In this document: positions 40,647 to 49,564 of the stretch, piece by piece
Position numbering within the stretch: position 1 is the first letter of the stretch
How the letters are laid out: each line of letters starts with the position of its first letter
Source of the DNA: Piscinibacter sp.
Lineage (GTDB): Bacteria > Pseudomonadota > Gammaproteobacteria > Burkholderiales > Burkholderiaceae_C
Assembly (NCBI GenBank): GCA_019635485.1
Contig: JAHBZL010000004.1
Location: forward strand, 111,910 to 175,909
Reading direction: 5' to 3'
DNA length: 64,000 nt
Notes under the pieces: model-generated
What the model was told of the DNA's origin: nothing
The model's database searches: none
Seen by the model: the letters and a program-made list of their open reading frames with translations, nothing else
Program-made: the position numbers and the translations under genes

Positions 40647-43002
40647 ACGGGTTCGCCACCGGCACGCTGCGCTCGTCGCGCAGCAGACGGTAGCCGGGGA
40701 TATTGTCCTTCAAGACCTGCAGCGGGTTGGAGCCCAGGCGCGACAGGCCGACCAGTTCCAGCTGCAGCAGCAGCCGCGTGGTCGCCTCGCTGCGGCCGGT
40801 CGACAGCCGCTCGGCGACGATGCGCCCGATCCAGCAGCCGGCGTCGTACTCGAAGCCGAGGATGGAGTCGGTGATGCGGCTGTCGCGCATGCTGTAGTTG
40901 ATGCGGCCGACGCTGTACCAGCTGCCCTGGCAGCCCGCCGAGCCGGAGCCGGAGGAGCGCTCCTGCGGCGTGCGTCCGTAGACCGGCCATTGCCAGCCGA
41001 GTTCCATCTGCTCGCTCAGGCCGCGCGCCAGCCGGTAGGTGGCCCCGACGGTGCGGTACGGCCCGGGCGAATAACGCGCGCCGATGATCGAGCGCACGCT
41101 GCGCTGCGTGTCCGGGTTGTACTGGAGGGACCCGTCGAGCGTCCAGCGCGGCACCAGGCTGGTCGAGCCGAGCAGCAGCACGTCGGAGAAGCGCTGCGTC
41201 AGCTCGGGGCCGTCGGGCGTGCCGTCGCTCTGCGCCGTGACCTTCTGGCTGCGGAACAGGTAGCGCTGCACGATGCCCAGGCGCAGCGATTCGGCGCCGG
41301 TCACCGCGTCCAGGAAGCGCGTCGTGACGCCGGCGGTCAGCTGGTGCGCATCGGACACGCGGTCGATGCCGGAGAACGAGTTCTCGGTGTAGATCGAGTC
41401 GAAGTTCAGGTCCTTGCCGGCGGTGTCGAACGTCGGCAGTCCGGCCTGGGCCCGGTACGGCGTGTTGCTGTAGAGCAGGCGCGGCTCGAGCGTCTGGCGC
41501 ACGTCGCGGCCGAACCAGCGCGAGTCGCGCTCCAGCACCCAGGCGCTGTCGACGCTCAGCGTCGGGATCACGCGCGAGAAGTTCCGGCGCCCGTCGGACA
41601 GCGGTTCGTCCAGCGCGTAGCTCGCGGCGTTGAAGGAGAACTTGGGCGTCAGCGTCCAGCCCGGGGTCGCGTGCGGCCAGGCGATGCTGCCCAGCGCATG
41701 GCTGCGCACGCCAGTCGGCCGCGGCGTGGCTGCCGGGTCGGTGCGGCCGTTGGTCGGCTCGACGAAGCGATTCACCTCGGTCTCGAGCGCGACATCCAGC
41801 CCGGCGCCGCTGCGCCGCGCCCAGCGCAGCCCGACCTGCGGCGCACGTTCGTACGGCGCCTCGATGCGCGCCGCCTCGTCCTGCAGCACCTGCCAGCGCT
41901 GCACCCGCGCATAGGCCGTCAGGTCGCCGAACGGGCGACTCAGCTGCAGGTCGGTCGCCAGCAGGCGCGGCGTGATGCTGGGCACCGCGTGCGGGAAGTC
42001 CTTCCAGTAGGCATCGTCGGACACCCGCAGCGTGCGCAGCTGCAGCGTCGTCGCATAGGGCAGCGTGCTTTCGTGGTCGAGGTTCAGCGCGCGCCGCGCA
42101 TGCCCGGTCAGCCGGTCGTGCGGCAGCAGGTGCGTGGCAATGGTGCCGGCGTGGTGCGGCTCCAGGTAGCGGAACTCCAGCTCGGCGCCGACGCCGCGCT
42201 TGGCGGAGACCAGCGGTGTCAGCGTCGCGTCGCGGTTCGGCGCGATGTTCCAGTAGTACGGCACCGAGAGCTGCAGGCCGCTCTTGCTGTCGAGGTTCAC
42301 CGAGGGCGGCAGCCAGCCCGACTTGCGCTCGTCGGTGAGCGGGAAGCTCAGCACCGGCGCGGCCAGGATCGGCACCCCGTAGAAGCGCAGCACGGCGTTC
42401 TCGGCGATGCCCTCGTTGGCCTCGAAGTCCATCTTGACGCGGTCCGTGGCCAGCAGCCACGCCGGTCCGCCGGAGCCGTCGGCCGGGCAGCTCGAGTAGG
42501 TCGCTCCGCTGGCCACCGCGCGGTGTTCGTCGAGGAAGTCGATGCGGCGGGCGGTGCCGCCGGCGCCGGTGCGGCCGAAGAAGTAGGTCGGCTCGAGGAA
42601 CCAGCCCTCGAACTGCTGCACGTGCAGCTGCAGTTCGGGGCCGCTGTAGACGTTGCCGTCGCGGCTGATGTGGACATGACCCTGCGCCCGCGCGAGGTCG
42701 TCCGGCTGCTCGTAGCTGAGCCGGTCGGCGCGCAGCACGAGGCCGCCGCGGCGGAATTCGACGTCGCCTTCGGCCACCGTCTCCAGGTCGGGCCGGCCGC
42801 GCAGCTCGCGCGCGCGCACGATGATCGGCAGCTGCCGGGCCGCCTCGCCGCGCGGCAGCGGCGCCAGCGCCGGCGCTTCGCGCAATGCGAGCGGCGGCGT
42901 CGATTCGGCCTGCGCGCATGCCGCCGAAGCGGCCAGCGCGATCGGCGCGACGCTCCAGGGCAGGAAGCGGCGGGGCCGGCCGGGGCGGCGGAGAAGGGCC
43001 AA
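40639..43002 (-). CDS. lptD: LPS-assembly outer-membrane protein LptD
   Basis: About 787 residues, the usual LptD size. A signal peptide (ALLRRPGRPRRFLPWSVAPI, cleavage after ACAQA), an OstA-like jellyroll (LETVAEGDVEFRRGGLVLRA) and a large beta-barrel ending in alternating aromatic strands. It inserts lipopolysaccharide into the outer leaflet with LptE, also encoded here. I infer TTG at 43002 as start because it leaves an ideal signal peptide; the open frame runs on to 43152 but would overlap amgK and carries no signal. Confidence 0.92.
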   Translation of the reverse strand: MALLRRPGRPRRFLPWSVAPIALAASAACAQAESTPPLALREAPALAPLPRGEAARQLPIIVRARELRGRPDLETVAEGDVEFRRGGLVLRADRLSYEQPDDLARAQGHVHISRDGNVYSGPELQLHVQQFEGWFLEPTYFFGRTGAGGTARRIDFLDEHRAVASGATYSSCPADGSGGPAWLLATDRVKMDFEANEGIAENAVLRFYGVPILAAPVLSFPLTDERKSGWLPPSVNLDSKSGLQLSVPYYWNIAPNRDATLTPLVSAKRGVGAELEFRYLEPHHAGTIATHLLPHDRLTGHARRALNLDHESTLPYATTLQLRTLRVSDDAYWKDFPHAVPSITPRLLATDLQLSRPFGDLTAYARVQRWQVLQDEAARIEAPYERAPQVGLRWARRSGAGLDVALETEVNRFVEPTNGRTDPAATPRPTGVRSHALGSIAWPHATPGWTLTPKFSFNAASYALDEPLSDGRRNFSRVIPTLSVDSAWVLERDSRWFGRDVRQTLEPRLLYSNTPYRAQAGLPTFDTAGKDLNFDSIYTENSFSGIDRVSDAHQLTAGVTTRFLDAVTGAESLRLGIVQRYLFRSQKVTAQSDGTPDGPELTQRFSDVLLLGSTSLVPRWTLDGSLQYNPDTQRSVRSIIGARYSPGPYRTVGATYRLARGLSEQMELGWQWPVYGRTPQERSSGSGSAGCQGSWYSVGRINYSMRDSRITDSILGFEYDAGCWIGRIVAERLSTGRSEATTRLLLQLELVGLSRLGSNPLQVLKDNIPGYRLLRDERSVPVANPYD

Positions 43003-43100
43003 GAACGAACCGTGAAGCGAGCTGCCGGGGTCGCCGCGCGATGCCGCCGCACGAGGGCGCCAGCAGCCGGCGCCGCGGCAGAGGTGTTGGAGGTGGTTTG

Positions 43101-43114
43101 TAGAATCGATTATC
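43101..43114. promoter_or_regulatory. Back-to-back -10 elements for amgK and lptD
   Basis: TAGAAT (43101-43106, plus) and GATAAT (complement of 43109-43114, minus) flank a CG, forming a near-symmetrical ATCGAT core. They are suitably placed for amgK (26 bases to its TTG) and lptD (about 107-base leader). RNA polymerase could occupy only one direction at a time. Confidence 0.5.
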
Positions 43115-43132
43115 CACGAGGGCCCATCCCGC

Positions 43133-44194
43133 TTGAGCCACACCACCGACACGCCGATCGCCTGGAGCGACCCCGCCCGCGCTGCCGCCTTCGCGGCCTG
43201 GATCGTGGCCGTCGCGGCGCGCCACGGCCTGCAGCCGGCCAGCCTGCGCAGCGCCTCCAGCGACGCCAGCTTCCGCCGCTACTTCCGCATCGACGCCGAC
43301 GACGGCCGCCACTTCATCGTGATGGACGCGCCACCGCCGCAGGAGGACGTGCGCCCGTTCGTCGCGGTCGCGACGCTGCTGCAGGGCGCGGGGCTGCACG
43401 GCCCGCAGGTGCTCGAGCAGGACGTCGAACGCGGCTTCCTGCTGCTGTCCGACCTGGGGACGCGACCCTACCTGCAGGCCCTGCAGGAGGCGGTGGAGCG
43501 CGCTGACACCAAGGTGGTGGACACCCTGATGCGCGACGCGATCGTCGCGCTGGTGCAGTGGCAGGCACGCGCCGACGCCGGCGCGCTGCCGCCCTACGAC
43601 GAGGCCCTGCTGTCACGCGAGCTCGCGCTGTTCCCCGACTGGTGCGTGGCGCGCGAGTACGGCGTGCAGTGGTCGGACGCGCAGCGCGCGCAGTGGCAGT
43701 CGGTCTGCGCGCTGCTGCTGCGCAGCGCGCTGGCCCAGCCGACCGTCGCGGTGCACCGCGACTACATGCCGCGCAACCTGATGGTGGCCGACCCCAACCC
43801 CGGGATCCTCGACTTCCAGGACGCGGTGCGCGGCCCGATCAGCTACGACGTCGCGTCGCTGCTGCGCGACGCGTTCATCTCCTGGGACGAGGAACGCGAG
43901 ATCGACTGGGCGGTGCGCTACTGGGAGGCCGCGCGCATGGCCGGCCTGCCGGTGAACGCCGATTTCGGCGACTTCTGGCGCGCCCTCGAATGGATGGGGC
44001 TGCAGCGCCACCTGAAGGTGCTGGGCATCTTCTGCCGCCTGAAGCACCGCGACGGCAAGCCCGCCTACAGCGCCGACCTGCCGCGTTTCTTCGCCTACGC
44101 CCACAAGGTCGCGACGCGCTACCACGGCCTCGGCCCGCTGGCGCGCCTGATCGAGCCGCTGATGGGCACGCAGCGCGTCGACGCGTTCTACTGA
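43133..44194 (+). CDS. amgK: AmgK-like amino-sugar kinase (aminoglycoside phosphotransferase family)
   Basis: A 353-residue kinase-fold protein with the APH catalytic loop VHRDYMPRNLMV and the metal-binding LDFQDAVRGPISYDVASLLRD. Divergent from lptD, as amgK is in pseudomonads, where it phosphorylates N-acetylmuramate and N-acetylglucosamine at C1 in peptidoglycan recycling. The partner uridylyltransferase gene murU, usually next, is not here: a LysR gene converges on it instead. Start is TTG at 43133 (MSHTTDTPIAW). The AmgK role is inferred from family and position. Confidence 0.85.
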   Translation: MSHTTDTPIAWSDPARAAAFAAWIVAVAARHGLQPASLRSASSDASFRRYFRIDADDGRHFIVMDAPPPQEDVRPFVAVATLLQGAGLHGPQVLEQDVERGFLLLSDLGTRPYLQALQEAVERADTKVVDTLMRDAIVALVQWQARADAGALPPYDEALLSRELALFPDWCVAREYGVQWSDAQRAQWQSVCALLLRSALAQPTVAVHRDYMPRNLMVADPNPGILDFQDAVRGPISYDVASLLRDAFISWDEEREIDWAVRYWEAARMAGLPVNADFGDFWRALEWMGLQRHLKVLGIFCRLKHRDGKPAYSADLPRFFAYAHKVATRYHGLGPLARLIEPLMGTQRVDAFY

Positions 44195-45144
44195 GCGCCA
44201 GACGGCTGCGACCCCACCGTCTCGCAGCCGGCCGACACCAGCCACGGGTCGCGGTCCTCGCCGCCGAAGGTCTCGACCAGGAAGTCGACGAACACGCGCG
44301 TGCGCGCCGGCACGTGCTTGCGCGTCGGCAGCGCCGCATACAGCCCGGCGCTGAACAGCCGCCATTCGGGCAGCACGCGCTCCAGCGCATGTTCGCGCAG
44401 CGCATCCTCGACCACGAACGACGGCAGCCCGGCGATGCCGAGACCGTGCAGCGCCGCGGCATACATCGTGTCGATGTGCGTCGTGGCCAGCACTGGGCGT
44501 GACGGGACCAGCGTCCACGACTCGCCGGCCGGCCCGCTCTCGAACGGGACCTCGCGCATCGAGTTCGGCATCATCGCGTCCAGCCCGCTGAGCTCGCGCG
44601 GATGGCGCGGGCGGCCGCAGCGGTCCAGGTACTCCGGCGCCGCGCACACGATCACCTCCGAGGTCGCCAGGCGCCGGGCGACGAAGTCGCCGTCCAGCGG
44701 GCGACCCGTGACGGTCAGCAGGCTGACGTCGAAGCTTTCGTCCACCGTCTCGACCGGCCCCGGCGCCGACAGCTCGATCGTCACCTTCGGGTACAGCGCA
44801 TGGAAGCGCGGCAGGTGCTTGGCGAGCTGGTGCGCCGCGAAGGCCGGCGTGCTGAGCACGCGCAGATGGCCGCGCGGCTCGGTCGCCGCCGTGCTGGCCA
44901 GCGCCTCGGCGTCGTCCACCTCGGCCAGGATCGAGCGCACGCGTTCGAGGTAGACCTCGCCGATGTCGGTCAGCGACAGGCGCCGCGTGGTGCGGTTGAT
45001 CAGGCGTGCGCCGAGGTGCTCCTCGAGGTCGGCGACCAGGCGCGTGACGACGGCGGGCGAGAGGTTCAGCTCACGGGCAGCGCCGGCGAAGCTGCCGTTG
45101 TCGATCACGCGGGTGAAGACCCGCATCGAGTGCAGGCGGTCCAT
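44188..45144 (-). CDS. LysR-family transcriptional regulator
   Basis: A 318-residue LTTR: N-terminal HTH (MRVFTRVIDNGSFAGAARELNLSPAVVTRLVADLE) and a C-terminal two-lobed effector domain, in the CrgA/DmlR-like subgroup that often starts MDRLHSMRVF. The 3' end overlaps amgK by seven bases in convergent orientation. A likely operator lies 60-80 bases upstream of its ATG. No obvious divergent target beyond the DUF4148 gene. Confidence 0.92.
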   Translation of the reverse strand: MDRLHSMRVFTRVIDNGSFAGAARELNLSPAVVTRLVADLEEHLGARLINRTTRRLSLTDIGEVYLERVRSILAEVDDAEALASTAATEPRGHLRVLSTPAFAAHQLAKHLPRFHALYPKVTIELSAPGPVETVDESFDVSLLTVTGRPLDGDFVARRLATSEVIVCAAPEYLDRCGRPRHPRELSGLDAMMPNSMREVPFESGPAGESWTLVPSRPVLATTHIDTMYAAALHGLGIAGLPSFVVEDALREHALERVLPEWRLFSAGLYAALPTRKHVPARTRVFVDFLVETFGGEDRDPWLVSAGCETVGSQPSGAQ

Positions 45145-45203
45145 GCGGCTCCAGGGTCGATTGTTTCGGGTCCGTCAATGCCGAATTGAAGCACACGCCG
45201 TTT

Positions 45204-45224
45204 ATTGAAGGCATGGCAATGCCT
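45204..45224. promoter_or_regulatory. Candidate LysR operator
   Basis: Two overlapping dyads: ATTG-N9-CAAT (45204-45220), which fits the T-N11-A LysR consensus, and AGGCAT-N4-ATGCCT (45209-45224). They lie in the 243-bp gap between the LysR gene and the DUF4148 gene, about 60 bases from the LysR ATG, a normal autoregulatory position. The rest of the gap shows nothing recognisable. Confidence 0.5.
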
Positions 45225-45387
45225 ACATTCCCTTCATCAAGCCGCCGATCGTTGCAGGCGGAAAGACCCCAGAGGTCACGAGCCTGCAGCCGCGGTGGCG
45301 CGGTCCCCGTATCTCTCCACTTGCGATCGATGCGGCGGCCGCTGTGACCCGCCGACCATCGACCACCCAACTGTTGAAGGAACTGCC

Positions 45388-45699
45388 ATGAATGCCAAGA
45401 CCACCCTCGTCGCCGCCGCCCTGACCCTGCTCGCCGGCGCCGCCGCCGCGACCGAAGTCGTCCAGATCCCCGCCGAGCGCGGCACGCTGACCCGCGCCGA
45501 AGTGCAGGCCGAACTGGCCCGTGCCCGCGCGGCCGGCGAACTGATTTCCACGGGTGACAGCTACGGCCTGCAGTGGGCGACGCCCGCGGCGCGCGTCGCC
45601 GCGCCGGCGGCGCTGGCCGGCTCGCGCAACGACGTCCGCGAAGCGGTGCGCAGCGCGACCCGCCGCGACGCCGTCGCCAGCTTCTACGTCGGCGGCTGA
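45388..45699 (+). CDS. DUF4148 small exported protein
   Basis: A 103-residue protein with a signal peptide ending near GAAAAT and a mature region LTRAEVQAELARARAAGEL typical of DUF4148, a family abundant in Burkholderiales and of unknown function. GAAGGAA precedes the ATG. A hairpin follows at 45704-45722. It is divergent from the LysR gene and may be under its control. Confidence 0.88.
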   Translation: MNAKTTLVAAALTLLAGAAAATEVVQIPAERGTLTRAEVQAELARARAAGELISTGDSYGLQWATPAARVAAPAALAGSRNDVREAVRSATRRDAVASFYVGG

Positions 45700-45703
45700 T
45701 CCC

Positions 45704-45722
45704 GTCGGGCGGCAGGCCCGAC
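45704..45722 (+). terminator. Hairpin after the DUF4148 gene
   Basis: GTCGGGC (45704-45710) pairs with GCCCGAC (45716-45722) across loop GGCAG, immediately downstream of the stop. The following bases AATCGCGG lie just ahead of the next ATG at 45737, and CGACAATCG there resembles the window's -10 form, so terminator and promoter elements may overlap. Confidence 0.5.
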
Positions 45723-45736
45723 AATCGCGGCCTGCC

Positions 45737-47395
45737 ATGCTGCGAATCACCGAACTGCGCCTGCCGCTGGACCACACCGAGGACGCGCTGCGCGCCGCGG
45801 TGCTGGCGCGCCTGGGCATCGAACCCGCCGCGCTGCACCGGATCGACGTGTTCCGGCGCGGCTACGACGCCCGGAGGCGCAACGCGATCGAGCTGATCTA
45901 CACGCTGGACATCGCGCTGGCCGACGAGGCCGGCGTGCTGCAGCGCCACGCCGGCGACCCGAAGATCCGCCCGGCGCCGGACACGCGCTACCGCTTCGTC
46001 GGCCACGCGCCGGTAGACTACGCCGTGCCGGGCGGGCGGCCCGTGGTGGTCGGCTTCGGCCCCTGCGGCCTGTTCGCGGCGCTGATCCTCGCGCAGATGG
46101 GCCTGCGGCCGATCGTGCTCGAGCGCGGCAAGGCGGTCCGCGAGCGCACGCAGGACACCTGGGGCCTGTGGCGCCGGCGCGAGCTGAACCCGGAATCGAA
46201 CGTGCAGTTCGGCGAGGGCGGCGCCGGCACCTTCTCGGACGGCAAGCTGTGGAGCCAGATCAGCGACCCGCGCCACCTGACGCGCAAGGTGCTGACCGAG
46301 TTCGTGCAGGCCGGCGCGCCCGAGGAGATCCTGGTCGTCAGCAAGCCGCACATCGGCACCTTCCGGCTCGTCAGCATGATCGAGAAGATGCGCGCGCAGA
46401 TCGAATCGCTCGGCGGCGAGATCCGCTTCCGCGCGCAGGTGACCGACCTGCTGGTGGAGGACGGCCGCGTGCAGGGCGTGCAGCTGGCCGACGGCACGCG
46501 CCTGGCCACCGACCACGTGATCCTCGCGCTCGGGCACAGTGCACGCGACACCTTCGCGATGCTGCAGGCGCGCGGCGTCTTCATGGAGCCCAAGCCGTTC
46601 TCGGTGGGTTTCCGCATCGAGCATCCGCAGTCGCTGATCGACCGCGCGCGTTTCGGCCCGAACGCGGGACACCCGCTGCTCGGCGCGGCCGACTACAAGC
46701 TGGTGCACCACGCGAAGAACGGCCGTTCCGTCTACAGCTTCTGCATGTGTCCCGGCGGCACCGTCGTCGCGGCCACCTCGGAGCCCGGCCGCGTGGTCAC
46801 CAACGGCATGAGCCAGTATTCGCGCAACGAGCGCAACGCGAACGCCGGGATCGTGGTCGGCATCGCCCCGGCCGACTACCGGCAGGGCGGTGGCGAGGGC
46901 CCGGTCTCGCCGCTGGACGGCATCGCCTTCCAGCGCGCGCTCGAATCGCACGCGTTCGAACTTGGCGGCGGCAACTACGACGCGCCCGGCCAGCGCCTGG
47001 CGGATTTCCTGCGCGGCCGGCCGAGCCAGGCGTTCGAGCGGGTGCAGCCCTCCTACCAGCCCGGTGTGCGCCCGACCGACCTGGCCACCGCGCTGCCCGC
47101 CTACGCGATCGAGGCCATCCGCGAGGCGCTGCCCGCGTTCGAGCGCGGCATCCCCGGCTTCGCGCTGCCCGACGCGGTGCTGACCGGCGTCGAGACGCGC
47201 ACCTCGTCGCCGCTGCGCATCACGCGCGGCCGCGACCTGCAGAGCCTGAACGTCAAGGGGCTGTACCCGGCCGGCGAAGGGGCCGGCTACGCGGGCGGCA
47301 TCATGTCGGCCGCGGTCGACGGCATCGAGGTCGCCGAGGCGGTCGGTCGCGCGCTGCTCCCGCGCTCCGCCGCGGCGCCGCTCACTGCGGCTTGA
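45737..47395 (+). CDS. FAD-dependent dehydrogenase, COG2509 type
   Basis: A 552-residue flavoprotein. After an approximately 95-residue N-terminal domain (LRITELRLPLDHTEDALRAA) comes a GxGPCGL dinucleotide site (VVVGFGPCGLFAALILA), then the family hallmarks FGEGGAGTFSDGKLWSQI and FCMCPGGTVVAATSEPG, and a C-terminal GEGAGYAGGIMSAAVDGIEVAEAV. These belong to uncharacterised dehydrogenases related to HI0933/AHDS-type oxidoreductases. The substrate is unknown. It overlaps the convergent FliL-like gene by 14 bases. Confidence 0.88.
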   Translation: MLRITELRLPLDHTEDALRAAVLARLGIEPAALHRIDVFRRGYDARRRNAIELIYTLDIALADEAGVLQRHAGDPKIRPAPDTRYRFVGHAPVDYAVPGGRPVVVGFGPCGLFAALILAQMGLRPIVLERGKAVRERTQDTWGLWRRRELNPESNVQFGEGGAGTFSDGKLWSQISDPRHLTRKVLTEFVQAGAPEEILVVSKPHIGTFRLVSMIEKMRAQIESLGGEIRFRAQVTDLLVEDGRVQGVQLADGTRLATDHVILALGHSARDTFAMLQARGVFMEPKPFSVGFRIEHPQSLIDRARFGPNAGHPLLGAADYKLVHHAKNGRSVYSFCMCPGGTVVAATSEPGRVVTNGMSQYSRNERNANAGIVVGIAPADYRQGGGEGPVSPLDGIAFQRALESHAFELGGGNYDAPGQRLADFLRGRPSQAFERVQPSYQPGVRPTDLATALPAYAIEAIREALPAFERGIPGFALPDAVLTGVETRTSSPLRITRGRDLQSLNVKGLYPAGEGAGYAGGIMSAAVDGIEVAEAVGRALLPRSAAAPLTAA

Positions 47396-47867
47396 CCAGC
47401 AGGTCCTGGATCGCCACCGACTGCACGCCCGGCTCGCCGTCCTCGACGCCGAGGTAGGCGTTCAGCCGCGTGCGCATGTCCTGCGACAGCGTGCTCATTC
47501 CGTCGGGGCTGCCGAGTTCGGCGCGCGTGCGTGATGCGACGCTGAGTTCGAGCAGCAGCCCGACCTGCTGCGTGTTGCGCTGGATGGTGTTCTTCAGCAG
47601 CGTGCCGGGCACGTCCAGCGCGACACGCGCGCGCACGACGACGCCGTCGCTGGTGGTCGCGCGCAATTGCGGCAGCGCGACCCATTCCGGCGGCGGCGTC
47701 CGGCCATCGTTCTCCGCCCACGGCATCTCGACCCAGGACAGCCCGACGGCGGCTCCCAGCGGCACCAGCAGCACCGCCGCGAGCCCCGCGCCGATCAGCC
47801 ACAGGCGGCGGGCGTCGAGGGAGACCGGCGGGCGGTCGTCGGCGGCAGGTGGCAGGGTATCGGCCAT
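47382..47867 (-). CDS. FliL-like single-pass membrane protein
   Basis: A 161-residue protein with a cytosolic N-terminus, one transmembrane helix (about 29-50, LWLIGAGLAAVLLVPLGAAVGLSWV) and a periplasmic domain resembling FliL (VVVRARVALDVPGTLLKNTIQRNTQQV... ending VAIQDLLVKPQ). FliL associates with the flagellar stator. No flagellar gene is nearby, so it may be a FliL paralogue with another role. The start is ATG at 47867. Confidence 0.6.
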   Translation of the reverse strand: MADTLPPAADDRPPVSLDARRLWLIGAGLAAVLLVPLGAAVGLSWVEMPWAENDGRTPPPEWVALPQLRATTSDGVVVRARVALDVPGTLLKNTIQRNTQQVGLLLELSVASRTRAELGSPDGMSTLSQDMRTRLNAYLGVEDGEPGVQSVAIQDLLVKPQ

Positions 47868-47946
47868 GGGCTGCCCATTACAGCCCCAATCGCCGTCGCC
47901 GGATGCCCGGAACAGCGGCGCAACACCGGCGCAAATGCCGCAGATG

Positions 47947-49422
47947 TCACGGACAGGCAGCCACCACCTGCGCCACCGCCGCGGTCAGCCGCTTGCCGTA
48001 CGGCACGTGCAGGAACTCGTTCGGCCCGTGTGCGTTGCTCTTCGGCCCGAGCACGCCGCAGACCATCATCTGGGCGCGCGGGAAGCCCTGCTGCAGCATG
48101 TTCATCAGCGGGATCGTGCCGCCCTGGCCGATGTAGCCGCAGGGCGCGCCGTAATGCGCCCGCGATGCCGCCTGCAGCGCCTGCTCGAGCCAGGGCGCGA
48201 GCGCCGGCGCGTTCCAGCCGGTGGCGCCCTGCGCGCCGACGCGGCCATCCGGCGCGAACGTCACCTTCGCGTTGTACGGCGCGTTGTCCTCCAGCAGCGT
48301 CTTCAGCGACTGGGCGGCGCGGTGCCCGTCGACCAGCGGCGGCAGGCGCAGCGAGAGCTTGAACGCGGTGTACGGGCGCAGCACGTTGCCCGCGTTCTTC
48401 AGCTCCGGAAAGCCGTCGACGCCGGTGACCGACAGCGTCGGGCGCCAGGTGCGGTTGAGCAGCGCTTCTGTCGGATCGGTGGTGGTCGGCAGCGCGGCGC
48501 CGCCGTCCGCGCCGCAGGCCCACGGAAACCGCTTCCAGACCTCGTCGCCGAGGATGGCGGCGGCGGCGCGTGCCTGCTCGACGCGGTCGGCCGGGATCGC
48601 GCAGTGGAAGCTGTCGGGCAGCAGCCGCCCGGTCTTCGCGTCCTCCAGCCGGTCCAGCACCTGGCGCAGGATGCGGAAGCTGGACGGCACCAGGCCGCTC
48701 GCGTCCCCCGAGTGCACGCCCTCGGTGAGGATCTCGACCTTCAGCGTGCCCGTGACGTTGCCGCGCAGGCTGGTCGTGAGCCAGAGCTGGTCGTAGTTGC
48801 CCGCGCCGCTGTCCAGGCAGACGACCAGCGCGACATTGCCCAGGCGCGGCGTCAGCACGTCGAGGTAGGCCGGCAGGTCGAACGAGCCGCTTTCCTCGCA
48901 GCTCTCGATCAGCCCGACGCAGCGCGGCCGCGGGATGCCCTGGCGGTCCAGCGCAAGGATCGCGGTGATCGCGGCGTACACCGCATAACCGTCGTCCGCC
49001 CCGCCGCGGCCGTACAGCAGGCCGTTCTCGAACTTCGGCGTCCACGGCCCCAGGTCGTTGCGCCAGCCGTTGAACTCGGGCTGCTTGTCCAGGTGGCCGT
49101 AGAAGCACACCGTGTCGGTGCTGCCGGCACGGGTGGCCGGCACGTCGAAGAAGATCACCGGCGTGCGCCCCTCGAGCCGCACCACCTCCAGCGTCAGGCC
49201 CGCGACGCCCTGCCGTTCGACCCAGCCGGCGGCGTCGCGCACGACCCGCTCGATGTGGCCGTGCTGCTGCCAGTCGGCGTCGAACATCGGGCTCTTGGCC
49301 GGGACCGCGATGTAGTCGGTCAGCGCCGGGACGATCTGCTCGTCCCAGGTGCGCGCCGCGAAGGCGGCCAGCGTCTCGGCCTCGTCGGGCTGCAGCGGCA
49401 GCAGCGGGTCGCGGGCATTCAT
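47947..49422 (-). CDS. M20-family metallopeptidase
   Basis: A 491-residue zinc peptidase of the M20 dipeptidase/carboxypeptidase type. Metal and catalytic residues are visible as YGHLDKQPEF (His and Asp), GRGGADDGYAVY (bridging Asp), ESCEESGS (Glu-Glu) and a C-terminal HGPNEFLHV histidine. A dimerisation domain (about 215-370) lies between. Cytosolic, probably a dipeptidase or acylamino-acid hydrolase. ATG at 49422 (MNARDPLLPLQ) is selected; the open frame continues upstream through antisense of the next gene. Confidence 0.9.
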   Translation of the reverse strand: MNARDPLLPLQPDEAETLAAFAARTWDEQIVPALTDYIAVPAKSPMFDADWQQHGHIERVVRDAAGWVERQGVAGLTLEVVRLEGRTPVIFFDVPATRAGSTDTVCFYGHLDKQPEFNGWRNDLGPWTPKFENGLLYGRGGADDGYAVYAAITAILALDRQGIPRPRCVGLIESCEESGSFDLPAYLDVLTPRLGNVALVVCLDSGAGNYDQLWLTTSLRGNVTGTLKVEILTEGVHSGDASGLVPSSFRILRQVLDRLEDAKTGRLLPDSFHCAIPADRVEQARAAAAILGDEVWKRFPWACGADGGAALPTTTDPTEALLNRTWRPTLSVTGVDGFPELKNAGNVLRPYTAFKLSLRLPPLVDGHRAAQSLKTLLEDNAPYNAKVTFAPDGRVGAQGATGWNAPALAPWLEQALQAASRAHYGAPCGYIGQGGTIPLMNMLQQGFPRAQMMVCGVLGPKSNAHGPNEFLHVPYGKRLTAAVAQVVAACP

Positions 49423-49514
49423 CGGTTCGGCTCCGTCAGTGCCAGGACACGACAGTGTAGGCGCGCCGCCACCCGCCCCGGCGCGCTGCCCGGGCGCCCG
49501 GGCGGGCTTCGGGA

Positions 49515-49542
49515 TTGACAAGCCCGGCCGCGACGCTAGCCT
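49515..49542 (+). promoter_or_regulatory. Promoter of the dienoyl-CoA isomerase-like gene
   Basis: A consensus -35 TTGACA at 49515-49520 is followed after 16 bp by TAGCCT (49537-49542), and the gene starts 22 bases later. One of the few canonical -35 boxes in the window. Confidence 0.55.
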
Positions 49543-49564
49543 GCCGCCGTCCCTGGAGTACGCG

